Below are positions 50,290 through 59,692 of a stretch of 64,000 nucleotides of DNA, one piece after another. The stretch is from Planctomycetota bacterium (GTDB lineage Bacteria > Planctomycetota > Brocadiia > SM23-32 > JAKLEA01). How positions within the stretch are numbered: the first letter of the stretch is position 1; each line of letters begins with the position of its first letter. Below the pieces are notes generated by a model. The model was not told the origin of the DNA and ran no database searches. It saw only the letters and a program-made list of their open reading frames with translations. The stretch is from assembly GCA_022711755.1 (NCBI GenBank), contig JAKLEA010000016.1:62001-126000 (forward strand), in the 5' to 3' direction. Position numbers and translations under genes: made by a program.

Positions 50290-50558
50290 CCGAGTCGTTG
50301 TTGTGTATTCCATATCCTCAATTAACAACTGGAATATCGTCCTTCCTAAAACCGCACACCGGGATGGCAAGGCAGCTTGGAAAGTCAACCTGATTGAAAA
50401 AGGGGGACATGTTCGCTCTGGCGTTCGGGGGTGACATTAGCGCGGTGGCTTCACAATACGACGGATTGGCATTGCGCGTCGGAGCAACACAGGTTATTTT
50501 CCTCATCTCCGGATTACATTCTTCACAACAGGCGGTTGATTATTGTGGTCGCGGGAAC

Positions 50559-51932
50559 ATGAAGGTTGCAAAGGGATACAAGCGCATCCATGCGGCGACG
50601 CTGGTTACCTGCGTCTTTGCGGCGATGCTGATGACGCTGCTTGCGGGCTGTGACAGGTCCGACTCCCGCGATATTCATGAGATCGAGTGCTGGTACCCCT
50701 GGGGCGGGGAAGAAGCGGAGGCCATGAAGGTGATGGCCACGGCGTTCGAGGAATCGCATCCCGGATGGAAGCTCAAGCTCGTCTACGCGGCCAACACGCT
50801 CACCAGCAGCCAGAAGCTTTTCCTGGCAATTGCAGGGGGCAAACCGCCCGACGTCACTTTCGTTGACGGGCAGCAACTTGCCGAATGGGCGGCGCGGGGG
50901 GCGCTGGAGGACATTACAGAGCTTGTTACCGAAGCCGGAATCGGCGAATCCGATTTCTTCAAGCCCCGCTGGGATGAAAGCACCTTCGAGAACCGCGTCT
51001 ACGCGCTTCCGTGGTGCGCCGATCCGAACTTTGCCTTCGGGTGGAACAAGAAGGCGTTCCGGGAGGTCGGCCTCGATCCGGAACGCCCGCCGCGAACAAT
51101 AAAGGAACTGGACGAATACAACGACAAGCTCACGAAGGTTGACCCCAACGGAACCGTGACGCGCATAGGCGTCATACCCTGGCTCTGGTTCGGCAACGCT
51201 AACTCCATCTTCACGTGGGGCTACGTCTTCGGCGGGGATTTCTATGACCGGCCCAACCGCGCGGTGACGGCCAACGATCCGCGCGTTCTGGCCTCGCTGG
51301 AGTGGATGACGAGTTACGCGCGAAAATACGATGTGAAAAAGGTTTCCGCCTTCCTTTCAAGCTTCGTCGGGCTGGAGAACAATCCTTTCTATTCCGGCCG
51401 CATAGCCATGATGCCGATTCACATCAGCACGCTGCGCTACATTGACCGATATGCTCCTATGCTCGAATACGGTCTGACCTGGATACCATCCCCCGAGGAC
51501 GGCGAGCAGAAATCGAGCTGGATAGGCGGATGGTCAATGGGCATTCCGCGCGACGTTCCGCCGGAGCGCAAGAGGGCGGCGTTCGAGGTGATGCGCTGGT
51601 GGTGCGCGACGAAGGAGGGGAGCCAGGTCTGCGCCAGGTCAATGTCTCTCGTGCCGGCGTATCGGCATTCCCCCTGGTTTGAGGAAGCCCGGAAGGATTG
51701 GCGCATGGCGGTCTTCATTGACATCGTGAACAACTCGCAGCACGTGCGCACGCTGATGCCGGCGCAGGGGTACCTGATGGACCTTCTCAACATTGCCGTG
51801 GAGCGCTCACTCTACGGAACACAGGCCCCGAAGGACGCGCTGGAGGAGGCGAACAGGAAGGCGCAAAAGCGATTGAACATACTTCTCGAAAGCCGGGACA
51901 GGCGACGGCGGGAGGCCGCGAATGAGTCTTAA
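50559..51932 (+). CDS. Sugar ABC transporter substrate-binding lipoprotein
   Basis: 457 residues of a family 1 (MalE-like) extracellular binding protein. The lipoprotein signal is MKVAKGYKRIHAATLVTC followed by a hydrophobic stretch and lipobox LLAGC. Mature segments include WYPWGGEEAEAMKVMATAFEESHPGWKL, KPPDVTFVDGQQLAEWA and YALPWCADPNFAFGWNK. I chose the ATG at 50559 because it gives the signal directly; the frame reaches back to 50394. It overlaps the first permease gene by 11 bp. No ATPase (MsmX/MalK type) is nearby, so a shared ATPase encoded elsewhere is likely. Confidence 0.9.
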   Translation: MKVAKGYKRIHAATLVTCVFAAMLMTLLAGCDRSDSRDIHEIECWYPWGGEEAEAMKVMATAFEESHPGWKLKLVYAANTLTSSQKLFLAIAGGKPPDVTFVDGQQLAEWAARGALEDITELVTEAGIGESDFFKPRWDESTFENRVYALPWCADPNFAFGWNKKAFREVGLDPERPPRTIKELDEYNDKLTKVDPNGTVTRIGVIPWLWFGNANSIFTWGYVFGGDFYDRPNRAVTANDPRVLASLEWMTSYARKYDVKKVSAFLSSFVGLENNPFYSGRIAMMPIHISTLRYIDRYAPMLEYGLTWIPSPEDGEQKSSWIGGWSMGIPRDVPPERKRAAFEVMRWWCATKEGSQVCARSMSLVPAYRHSPWFEEARKDWRMAVFIDIVNNSQHVRTLMPAQGYLMDLLNIAVERSLYGTQAPKDALEEANRKAQKRLNILLESRDRRRREAANES

Positions 51933-52812
51933 GCCCTCCCAGCGGTCAATGATAGTCGGACTGGCGTTCTGCTCCCCGCTGATCGTGGGGCTTGCGGTGT
52001 TTACTGTTTATCCCGTCGCCGCGTCGTTCTACTTCAGTCTGTGCGATTACCCGATATTCGATCCGCCGCAGTTCATCGGGTTGGCGAACTACCGGGAGAT
52101 GTTTGAGGACCCGCGCATATACATCGCGCTCTACAACACCTTCATCTACGCGATTCTCGGCATTCCGGTCGGGATGGTCTGCGGGCTTGGGCTGGCGATG
52201 CTTCTGAACGTGAAGGTGAAGGGCATGGCCGTCTACCGCACGGTCTTCTTCCTGCCAAGCGTCGTGCCGATGATCGCCAGTTGCGTGCTGTGGCTTCAAG
52301 TGCTGAATCCGCAGAACGGGCTGCTCAACCGTCTGCTGCGTTCGGTCGGCATTCCGGAGTCGCAGATTCCCGGTTGGTTCCTCGATCCGGACTGGAGCAA
52401 GATCGCGCTCATCATCATGGGCTTGTGGGGCTGCGGCGGTGGGATGGTGATGTACCTGGCCGCGCTTCAGGACGTGCCGGTTGAGCTTTACGAGTCGGCG
52501 GAGATTGATGGCGCGGGACCGCTGCGGCGATTCCGCCACATCACGATTCCGATGATAAGCCCGATACTGCTCTTCACGCTCGTAATGGGCATGATAGGGA
52601 CGCTTCAATACTTTGCGCAGGCGTACGTCATGACCGGCGGCGGGCCGCTGGATTCGACGTTGTTTTACTCGCTTTACCTTTTCAACGTCGCCTTCTCGGA
52701 ATACAAGCTCGGTTACTCCTCGGCGATGGCGTGGGTGATGTTCATCGTGATTCTGATCTGCACGTTCATTGTTATGCGGGTGTCCAACAAGGTGGTCTAC
52801 TACAGGCAATAA
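51922..52812 (+). CDS. Sugar ABC transporter permease, MalF type
   Basis: 296 residues with six transmembrane helices. The cytoplasmic EAA loop reads ELYESAEIDGAGPLRRFRHITIP, the docking site for the ATPase (only the core is quoted from a longer match). FIGLANYREMFEDP and GGPLDSTLFYSLYLFNVAF are typical of the MalF/UgpA branch. It is second in the importer operon, five bases before the next permease start. The transported sugar is unknown. Confidence 0.93.
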   Translation: MSLKPSQRSMIVGLAFCSPLIVGLAVFTVYPVAASFYFSLCDYPIFDPPQFIGLANYREMFEDPRIYIALYNTFIYAILGIPVGMVCGLGLAMLLNVKVKGMAVYRTVFFLPSVVPMIASCVLWLQVLNPQNGLLNRLLRSVGIPESQIPGWFLDPDWSKIALIIMGLWGCGGGMVMYLAALQDVPVELYESAEIDGAGPLRRFRHITIPMISPILLFTLVMGMIGTLQYFAQAYVMTGGGPLDSTLFYSLYLFNVAFSEYKLGYSSAMAWVMFIVILICTFIVMRVSNKVVYYRQ

Positions 52813-52817
52813 CGAAC

Positions 52818-53957
52818 ATGGCGCGGCGGATGGCGACAAGGTGGCATATAATCGCCCACATAATTCTGGTGGGACTGGGGATACTCTTCGCGCTTCCGTT
52901 CACGTGGCTCATCTCGACTTCGCTGAAGGTTGACAGCAAGATATTCGCGGAAAATACGGAACTGGTTCCGCGCGCGCCGTTCGTAGTCGTTACGGATGAA
53001 GTCCTCAGCGAGCATGCGCGCGTCGCCGCCCAGACCGCAGCGTCCCCGGGAACTGTAGGGGCGGGTTTGAAACCCGCCCCTACGGATAGGGAACAGGCCG
53101 AAGCGCTTGGAACTGGCCAGATACGAGAGGAAGCCGCCCCGCTGCCCAGTCCCGGCGAGACAGTCCGCGTCAGACCCCTCAAACAGCAGGGAGATTACAC
53201 GCTCGTCCAGGTGTATCGTGGAGTGCGGGTCAGCAAGGAGCAATTCTGGGTAAAGGAAGGCGCCATTCAGGATAAGTTCTTCCTGAACTGGCACAATTAC
53301 TCCGAAGCGCTCAAGGATTTCGACTTTACGCTCTATCTCAAAAATACATTGCGGATATGCGTTTTGACCGTCTTCGGCACGGTGATGTCCTGCTCGCTGG
53401 TCGCCTACGGCCTGGCCTGCGTGAAGTGGAAGGGGCGCGAACTGCTTTTCTGGCTCATGCTCTCGACGATGATGCTGCCCGGACAGGTGACGATGATTCC
53501 GGTCTTCCTTACGTTCAAGAAGCTTGGCTGGATCGGTTCGATACTGCCGCTGGTTGTGCCGTCATTCCTGGGCAACGCCTTTTTCATCTTCCTGCTCAGG
53601 CAATTTTATCGCACGATACCCACCGAGCTTGCCGAGGCTGCGCGCATTGACGGATGCTCCGAGCTTGGCATCTGGTGGCGGATCATGTTCCCGCTCTCGA
53701 AGCCTGCGCTGGCGGTCGTCGGCCTGTTCACCTTCATTGGAACGTGGAACGACTTCCTCGGCCCGCTTATTTATCTGATTGACGACAGGCAGTATACGCT
53801 TTCCATCGGGCTGGCCATGTTCCAGGGGCAGTACGGCGGTTTCTGGGGGCAGATGATGGCGGTGAGCACGATGATGGTGCTGCCGATAGTCATCCTGTTC
53901 TTCTTTACGCAGAAGACGTTCATACAGGGAGTGAAGTTGTCCGGGATAAAAGGGTGA
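52818..53957 (+). CDS. Sugar ABC transporter permease, MalG type, with enlarged periplasmic loop
   Basis: 379 residues, about 100 more than typical MalG-like permeases. The core has TLYLKNTLRI, VFLTFKKLGWIGS, EAA loop ELAEAARIDGCSELGIWW and C-terminal FIQGVKLSGIKG. The extra residues lie after the first helix (about 55-150), in the first external loop. Residues 80-89, VGAGLKPAPT, are encoded by a perfect DNA palindrome (53055-53083). The ATG at 52818 is chosen because it follows the upstream stop and begins just before the first helix. Confidence 0.9.
   Translation: MARRMATRWHIIAHIILVGLGILFALPFTWLISTSLKVDSKIFAENTELVPRAPFVVVTDEVLSEHARVAAQTAASPGTVGAGLKPAPTDREQAEALGTGQIREEAAPLPSPGETVRVRPLKQQGDYTLVQVYRGVRVSKEQFWVKEGAIQDKFFLNWHNYSEALKDFDFTLYLKNTLRICVLTVFGTVMSCSLVAYGLACVKWKGRELLFWLMLSTMMLPGQVTMIPVFLTFKKLGWIGSILPLVVPSFLGNAFFIFLLRQFYRTIPTELAEAARIDGCSELGIWWRIMFPLSKPALAVVGLFTFIGTWNDFLGPLIYLIDDRQYTLSIGLAMFQGQYGGFWGQMMAVSTMMVLPIVILFFFTQKTFIQGVKLSGIKG
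53055..53083. repeat. Perfect palindromic repeat inserted in the MalG-type coding sequence
   Basis: GTAGGGGCGGGTTT (53055-53068) and AAACCCGCCCCTAC (53070-53083) are exact inverted copies around one G. The element is kept in frame and codes for VGAGLKPAPT, a string I recognise from unrelated proteins in other genomes where such repeats enter genes. Confidence 0.8.
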
Positions 53958-54339
53958 CGGCTCCGGCAATCGCCGATCTTTTTCGGCTGTGATCCAAGGG
54001 GCGCCAATCTATCCTGGTAGGCGAATGATGCCAATATCAGTCCGGCGCTTTACGGCCCCCCTTCGGCCTCTTTGAGTCCACTTCCCCCCGTTTTTCGCTG
54101 TTCCGCGAAAAACGGGGGGAAGATGTCGCGCTGGCGACAGAAGGGGGGCACTGATTGCATCCTTACAGTAAATACATACGAAGCATACCCATCTGTGTTG
54201 GCGCCCCCGCAATCCGGGATATTTCGGAATGCAGTTGCGCGAGGATGACATGGTACATATAATGCCGATTCCTTTTGAGATATGTCGCGCAGGCCCGCAT
54301 ATGGCTGCGCCGATCAAATAAGCAACGAGGACGAATTTC
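53958..54339. other. 382-bp gene-free region after the ABC importer
   Basis: It carries a long palindrome (54081-54122) within a larger repeat-like element (about 54055-54150) and a leader to the chaperone gene. No gene is seen. Confidence 0.5.
54081..54122. repeat. 18-bp perfect hairpin within a composite intergenic repeat
   Basis: CTTCCCCCCGTTTTTCGC (54081-54098) and GCGAAAAACGGGGGGAAG (54105-54122) pair perfectly with a 6-nt loop. A second small hairpin, TGTCGC/GCGACA (54124-54139), follows. GCCCCCTTC and GAAGGGGGGC flank both. It may also end the importer transcript. Confidence 0.75.
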
Positions 54340-56373
54340 ATGGCGATGCGGTGGTTCAGGCAGCATCAGCGGCACATCCTGCCCGCGCTGGTCATACTAC
54401 TCATGGCGACATGGGGAATCGGCGGGTCTCTAAGCATCATATTGAGGGAGAAAAGCCCGGTAATCGGGACCATATACGGCAGGGAGGTGAAGGGAGAGGA
54501 GCTTTCGCGCTTCCACAACGGAATCAACATGCTCTACAGGATGGAGCTGATGCTGGCCGGGCAGTACGGCCAGTTCCTGCTTCAGCGCAAGCCGACCCTG
54601 ACGACGGAAGACGCATGGAACAGCATGCTACGGGTAAGCGCGGCGGAGAGATGGGGGCTGTCGGTCGGCGCCACGGAGCTTGCAACCTACCAGAAGGAGA
54701 TTGCCGACCGATTCAAGGCCGCGTCAGGAAAGCCGCTGTCGCAGATTCTGAATGAGCAGGGGATAAGCCCGGGGCTGTTCGATGAGGCGTGCAGGAACAT
54801 CCTGCTCCAGCAGAAACTCAACATGGCGATAGCCAATTCCGTCACGATCACGCAGGCCGAGGTGTGGGACACCTACGCGCAGGAGAACGAGAAAGCCAGG
54901 TTGCGCTTCGTCGCATTCGCGCCGGAGAAGCTGGAGCCGCTCGTAAAGGTCACGGACGAGGACGTCAAAGCTTTTTATGAGCAGCACAAGGATCAACTGG
55001 CCGACCGCGCCGCAGGGAAATACGGTTACAGGTGGCCTCGCCGCGTCAGGATTCAGGTTGCAGAAGCGAATTTCGAGGAGCTTGCGAAGGACATACAGGT
55101 CACTGAGGACCGCATAAAGGCGAGGTACGAGGAGAACAAGGACTTCCGCTACAAGAAGGAAGAACCGGTCAAGAAGGAAGAACCGGCAGCAAAGGAAGGC
55201 GAGACACCGACAACCGCCCCGACCGCGCCAGAAACGCCCGCGCCTCCAGCAGAGCCGGAGAAGAACGACAAGCCGGCTGACAAGGATGAGGGCGACGGAG
55301 ATGGAGAGGAGGCTCCGGCGGGCGCGCCTGCGACTGCCCCCGCTCCCGCCGCCGCAACCCCGGCGGGGGACAAGGCGGCTGAAACTCCAAAGCCTGAGGA
55401 TGCGAAACCTGTCGAACCTCCGAAGGTTGAATACAAGCCTCTCGAAGAAGTCAGGGAAGACATCATCATGGAGTTGAAGGAGGAACAGAGCCAGGGCAAG
55501 GCGCAGGCCATGCGCGATCAGTTCATCATGGACCTGCTCAACCAGAGCGCCGAAAGCAGCAAGACCTTCACCGAACTGGCAACGGAGTCGGGTTTCAAGA
55601 CTTACGTTCCGAAATCGCCCGAAACGGGATCGGAACTGCTGACGCCGGAGGAGATCGAAAAGACGCTTGACATTGATGGGGACGACGCAGAGAAGATCGG
55701 CGCGGCCGCCCTGCAGGTCCCCCTTCAGGCCGTCGGCAGGCGCGGCGTGATCGTCTGCACGGTTCTGGAGGAGAAAGCGTCGGAGCCGGCCTTGTTTGAC
55801 GAAGTAAAGGTCAAAGCCAGGGCGGAATGCGTCAGGGAGAAGGCGTTCCAGATGGCCCTTTCCTGGGCGGAAAAATGCGCCGGGAAGGTCCGGGAGTCAT
55901 CCTTCCAGAGCGCCGTCGAAGAAATCCGCAAGGAAGTCGCCGCCGAATTCGCGCGGGCGGCTGAGACATCCCTGGAGAAGAAGGAAATCGCCGCGCCGGA
56001 ACTCGCGGACATGGAAACAGACCTGTTCCGCCGTCCGTCCATGCTCATGGGCGGCGGGTTCGGGGATTCGTACATCCAGGCGATGGGCGGTTTCAGGCCG
56101 GAAGTGGTCAGGGAGGCGTTCCGCATGCAACTTCAGGACGCGCGGGCCGTCGTTGACGGAAAACCCGACGCGAAGTGTTACGTGATTCAACTGATCGAGA
56201 AGAAAGCCCCCGACGCGCAGGAATTCGAGAAATCGAGGAGCGAGTTCATGCAACGCTGCCTGCGGGCCAAGCAGAACGAGGTTGTGGCCGCTTGGGCGGA
56301 GCGCCTGTCAAAATCCGGGGAGCTGAACAAGGCCTATCGCCAGCGCGATAAGGAAGAGGACGCCGGGGAATAG
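54340..56373 (+). CDS. PpiD/SurA-like membrane-anchored periplasmic chaperone
   Basis: 677 residues. One N-terminal transmembrane helix (about 12-36) is followed by a SurA_N/PpiD-type segment (VIGTIYGREVKGEEL, then helices to about 200) and a low-complexity Pro/Glu/Lys/Ala linker (about 272-370). A helical C-terminal half follows. A parvulin domain with recognisable active-site residues is not evident, so chaperone activity without isomerase activity is likely. GAGGACG precedes the ATG. ribF follows after 55 bp. Confidence 0.72.
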   Translation: MAMRWFRQHQRHILPALVILLMATWGIGGSLSIILREKSPVIGTIYGREVKGEELSRFHNGINMLYRMELMLAGQYGQFLLQRKPTLTTEDAWNSMLRVSAAERWGLSVGATELATYQKEIADRFKAASGKPLSQILNEQGISPGLFDEACRNILLQQKLNMAIANSVTITQAEVWDTYAQENEKARLRFVAFAPEKLEPLVKVTDEDVKAFYEQHKDQLADRAAGKYGYRWPRRVRIQVAEANFEELAKDIQVTEDRIKARYEENKDFRYKKEEPVKKEEPAAKEGETPTTAPTAPETPAPPAEPEKNDKPADKDEGDGDGEEAPAGAPATAPAPAAATPAGDKAAETPKPEDAKPVEPPKVEYKPLEEVREDIIMELKEEQSQGKAQAMRDQFIMDLLNQSAESSKTFTELATESGFKTYVPKSPETGSELLTPEEIEKTLDIDGDDAEKIGAAALQVPLQAVGRRGVIVCTVLEEKASEPALFDEVKVKARAECVREKAFQMALSWAEKCAGKVRESSFQSAVEEIRKEVAAEFARAAETSLEKKEIAAPELADMETDLFRRPSMLMGGGFGDSYIQAMGGFRPEVVREAFRMQLQDARAVVDGKPDAKCYVIQLIEKKAPDAQEFEKSRSEFMQRCLRAKQNEVVAAWAERLSKSGELNKAYRQRDKEEDAGE

Positions 56374-56428
56374 GGGTGAGATCGCGACCGTCCCGGCCAT
56401 CGCAAGCAAACCAGACGATTAAAACGCA

Positions 56429-57400
56429 ATGGATTCCATTTTTTTCCCCGAAAACAGATCGCGTAAGTTCAAGCGCCCAGTCGTGACGCTTGGATTCTTC
56501 GATGGCGTTCACTTGGGGCACCAGAATGTTCTCGGCGAGACAACCCGCCGGGCGGCGGAAGCCGGCGACGAATCGGTCGCGATCACCTTCAACGAACATC
56601 CCGTCACGGCCATAACAGGCCGGGAAGTCCAGGTCCTGACGTCTCTTGACTATCGGTTGATTCTTCTCAAGAGACGCGGAATTAATTGCGCCGCAGTGCT
56701 GCGCTTCGACTCCGATCTGGCCCGGCTTACAGCGGAGGAATTCGCCAGAGAATACATAGCCGGGCGTCTTCACGCTTCTTTCGTAGTGCTCGGCTTCGAC
56801 TGCCGTTTCGGCGCGGACAGGGGAGGAGACGGGCGGATGCTCGAGGAACTGGGGCCTGATCTGGGCTTCGGCGTTCACGTCTGCCCGCCGGTCAGGATCA
56901 AGGGGGAAATCGTCAGCAGCACGCTCCTGCGCCGCCTGGTGCAGGAGGGCGATCTGACGCAGGCCGCCGAGATGCTGGGCAGGCCCGTGTCTCTGCACGG
57001 AACGGTGGTAAAGGGTCATCGCCGGGGCCGCAAGTTGGGATATCCCACGGCGAACCTGGACATCCGCGGGGTGGTGCGCCCTCCGGACGGAGTCTATGTG
57101 GGGCTTACGACGCTTGATTCTCTTTCGTATAAGGCGCTCATCAGCATTGGCGCTCGTCCGACATTTTCCAGTGAGAACGCGCCCAGAACGCGCTCGCGCT
57201 ACCTGCGCCCCTCAAAGGCGGACAGCGCCGGCAGCGTCGTCGAGGTGCATCTCCTGGATTTCAAGGGCAACCTTTACGGCAGGGACATGGAGATATCGTT
57301 CCTCCATCATCTGCGCGAGCAGCGGCGATTCGACTCTGTTGAGGCGCTTGAGGCTTCGCTGAAGGCTGATGAGGCGGACGCGCGCCGCCTGATGTCGTAA
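56429..57400 (+). CDS. ribF: Bifunctional riboflavin kinase / FAD synthetase
   Basis: 323 residues. The N-terminal nucleotidyltransferase domain has GFFDGVHLGH (22-31) and the later ISSTLLRRL-like VSSTLLRRLVQEGD. The C-terminal flavokinase domain has GHRRGRKLGYPTANLD, PPDGVYVG and YGRDMEISFLHHLREQRRF. It phosphorylates riboflavin to FMN and adenylates it to FAD. A short insert follows ARPTFSSE. There is no clear ribosome site before the ATG. A flavin-dependent reductase follows, and apbE sits at the far end of the window. Confidence 0.95.
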   Translation: MDSIFFPENRSRKFKRPVVTLGFFDGVHLGHQNVLGETTRRAAEAGDESVAITFNEHPVTAITGREVQVLTSLDYRLILLKRRGINCAAVLRFDSDLARLTAEEFAREYIAGRLHASFVVLGFDCRFGADRGGDGRMLEELGPDLGFGVHVCPPVRIKGEIVSSTLLRRLVQEGDLTQAAEMLGRPVSLHGTVVKGHRRGRKLGYPTANLDIRGVVRPPDGVYVGLTTLDSLSYKALISIGARPTFSSENAPRTRSRYLRPSKADSAGSVVEVHLLDFKGNLYGRDMEISFLHHLREQRRFDSVEALEASLKADEADARRLMS

Positions 57401-57467
57401 CGCGCCTCCGGTTGCAGTGCGATTGCGTCGTTGAAATCCGGTAATTCGCGTTTCAGGGGCGGAAGCC

Positions 57468-58052
57468 ATGCCGAAGAAGACGGTTTCACCCATCTGCAGG
57501 CCCGTTTATCCCACCCCCGCCGCCCTGATAACTTCATGCGATGAGGACGGGCGGCCAAACATCATCACGCTCGGCGAGACGTTCAACGTCAGCATTGAAA
57601 CGCCCGTTATCATCGGCATAGCCGTGCGCCAGGGGCGTTATTCCTACGAGATCATCACGCGAACCCGCGAATTCGTCGTCAACCTTCCCGACGAGAGCAT
57701 CGTGCGGCAGGTGGACCTCTGCGGCACGGTTTCCGGACGCAAGGCGGACAAGTTCAAGGAAACCGGCCTTACCCCCCTTCCGGCAAGCGTCGTGAAGGCC
57801 CCGCTGATAGCGGAATGCCCGGTGAACGTGGAGTGCAAGCTGCTCAGCGTAGCGACCGTCGGAGATCACGACCTGCTGCTGGGCGAGGCCGTGGCCATGC
57901 ACGCCGACGAGGATGTGCTGAACGCCGAAGGACGGGTTGATCCGGCGAAGCTCAAGCCCGTGATCTTCATGACGTGGGAATACTACGGCATCGGGAAATA
58001 CCTTGAGACGGCCGGCTACTCCAGACGCGACAAGCGCGCCCGGAAGGCGTAG
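57468..58052 (+). CDS. Flavin reductase-like (flavoredoxin) FMN-binding protein
   Basis: 194 residues of a split-barrel FMN-binding fold. Segments PTPAALITSCDEDGRPNIITLGE, ISIETPVIIGIAV-like and TREFVVNLPDES match flavoredoxin/flavin reductase-like proteins of anaerobes. ECKLLSVATVGDHDLLLGEAV follows in the C-terminal half. GGAAG precedes the ATG. It lies 67 bp after ribF. The electron partner is unknown. Confidence 0.87.
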   Translation: MPKKTVSPICRPVYPTPAALITSCDEDGRPNIITLGETFNVSIETPVIIGIAVRQGRYSYEIITRTREFVVNLPDESIVRQVDLCGTVSGRKADKFKETGLTPLPASVVKAPLIAECPVNVECKLLSVATVGDHDLLLGEAVAMHADEDVLNAEGRVDPAKLKPVIFMTWEYYGIGKYLETAGYSRRDKRARKA

Positions 58053-58075
58053 ACGCGAATTTGGAATTACTAATT

Positions 58076-59692
58076 ATGAATGAAGAATTTCACGGCGCGG
58101 GGCTGCTGGAGAGAGGATTCGGACAGACTGCCGTAATTCTCGTTTCAATTCTTCTGCTTCAAGTTGCGCGCGTTGCGTTTGCCGAAAACAGCGAACAGGC
58201 TCCGGCTGAAAGGGAGAGAACTCCGATGAAGGGAATCCTTTATAACGAGGACGACAGCCATCGCTTCATCCTGGCCGAACCGGGCAAGTTGACAAAGGAA
58301 CATCTGACCGGGCTGGTGGACGAACTTGCGAATTCGCAGGTCAGCGCGATGCTCATCTGCTGCAACGCGCAGCGCGTCAACTTCCCGTCGAAGGTCTGGC
58401 AATGGGATTCCGACGGCTTCGATCCCGCACAGGGAGACGATCAGCCGTTCTTCGGCGACATTTCCCCCGAAGCCAGAGTCGTCATGCGCAAGTGGGCGCA
58501 CAACGCCATGAAGCTCATCGCCGAGGGCGTTGACCCGACCGGCATAATGCTGGACCGCTGCCGCGAGCAGGGCATCTCCCCGTGGGTCAGCATCCGCATG
58601 AACGACATTCACGACGCCGATCTCATAAAGTCCCCCCTGCATTGCGCGTTCTGGAACGAGAACCCGCAGTTCTGGCGCTACTCCAACCGCTTCACGGCGT
58701 GGACGGACCGCTCCTTCGACTACGGCCAGAAGCCCGTGCGCGATCGGGCGATGAAGCTCATCGTCGAGCTTTGTGAACGCGATGACATGGAGGGTCTTGA
58801 GCTTGACTGGATGCGCTTCCCGCTGCATTTCCGCGAGGGCGAGGAGCAGGCGAAGGCGAAGGAGTTGACCGAGTGGATGAGGGAAGTCAGGCTTGTCGTC
58901 AACAGCGCGGCGAAGAAGCGCGGGCATCCGATTCTGCTCGTGGCGCGGGTTGCCGCAAGGCCGGAGGTTGCGTCAGGAATCGGCACGGACGCGGTGACCT
59001 GGGCGAAGGAAGGTTTGATTGACCACCTTGTGGTCGCGCCGTTCTGGGCAACGACCGATTTCGACATCCCGGTGGAGAAATGGGTGGAGCTATTGGCCGG
59101 GACAGGCGTAGGCGTGACGGCGGGGCTGGAAATCCGCGTGCAGCCTCATCCCGGATCGGAAGTGGTTGACAACACGCCGGAGAGACGGCGCGGCGCGGCG
59201 CTTTCGGCCATGCACAGAGGATCGCAGGGGATTTACGTTTTCAATTACTTCGAGATGGGCGGCACGCATCCGGAACTCTTGCAGCAGATGGGGTCAATCG
59301 AGACGCTGCTGAAGAAGAACCGCAGCCACGTCGTGACCTATTGCGACACATGTGTTCCAGGCAAGCCGATACCCGCGCCGCTGCCCCGCATAATCGAGCC
59401 GGGGGCGGAGGCCGTGTTCTTCCTGCACATCGGGCCGAAACCGGCCAACGCCCGCGCCGAGATTGTCCTCGAAGTGAAAGCCGGTGGTGAAGACGCAGCA
59501 AAACCGGAGATCGAGGCCCTGCTTAATGGGAAGCCGGGACAACTGGAGACCGAGGCTGCGGGGCTGAGTTTCGCGGTCGGCGGAGAGGCCTTCAAGGAAG
59601 GCTACAACGAAATCGCCGTCCGCAACAAAGGAGCGGCGAAGACGACGGTCACGTTTGTCGAGCTTCGCGTGATTTGCGCCCCGGAACAATGA
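58076..59692 (+). CDS. Secreted glycoside-hydrolase-like TIM-barrel protein (GHL10-like)
   Basis: 538 residues with a signal peptide (hydrophobic about 18-33, then AFAEN). The barrel (about 50-420) contains GISPWVSIRMNDIHDADL, MEGLELDWMRFPLHF with acidic residues at a strand end, DHLVVAPFWATTDFD and GIYVFNYFEMGG. A C-terminal beta domain follows (about 440-538). The pattern resembles putative glycosyl-hydrolase-like family 10 barrels. I chose the ATG at 58076 over a TTG at 58061. Its stop overlaps the next ATG. The substrate is unknown. Confidence 0.7.
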   Translation: MNEEFHGAGLLERGFGQTAVILVSILLLQVARVAFAENSEQAPAERERTPMKGILYNEDDSHRFILAEPGKLTKEHLTGLVDELANSQVSAMLICCNAQRVNFPSKVWQWDSDGFDPAQGDDQPFFGDISPEARVVMRKWAHNAMKLIAEGVDPTGIMLDRCREQGISPWVSIRMNDIHDADLIKSPLHCAFWNENPQFWRYSNRFTAWTDRSFDYGQKPVRDRAMKLIVELCERDDMEGLELDWMRFPLHFREGEEQAKAKELTEWMREVRLVVNSAAKKRGHPILLVARVAARPEVASGIGTDAVTWAKEGLIDHLVVAPFWATTDFDIPVEKWVELLAGTGVGVTAGLEIRVQPHPGSEVVDNTPERRRGAALSAMHRGSQGIYVFNYFEMGGTHPELLQQMGSIETLLKKNRSHVVTYCDTCVPGKPIPAPLPRIIEPGAEAVFFLHIGPKPANARAEIVLEVKAGGEDAAKPEIEALLNGKPGQLETEAAGLSFAVGGEAFKEGYNEIAVRNKGAAKTTVTFVELRVICAPEQ

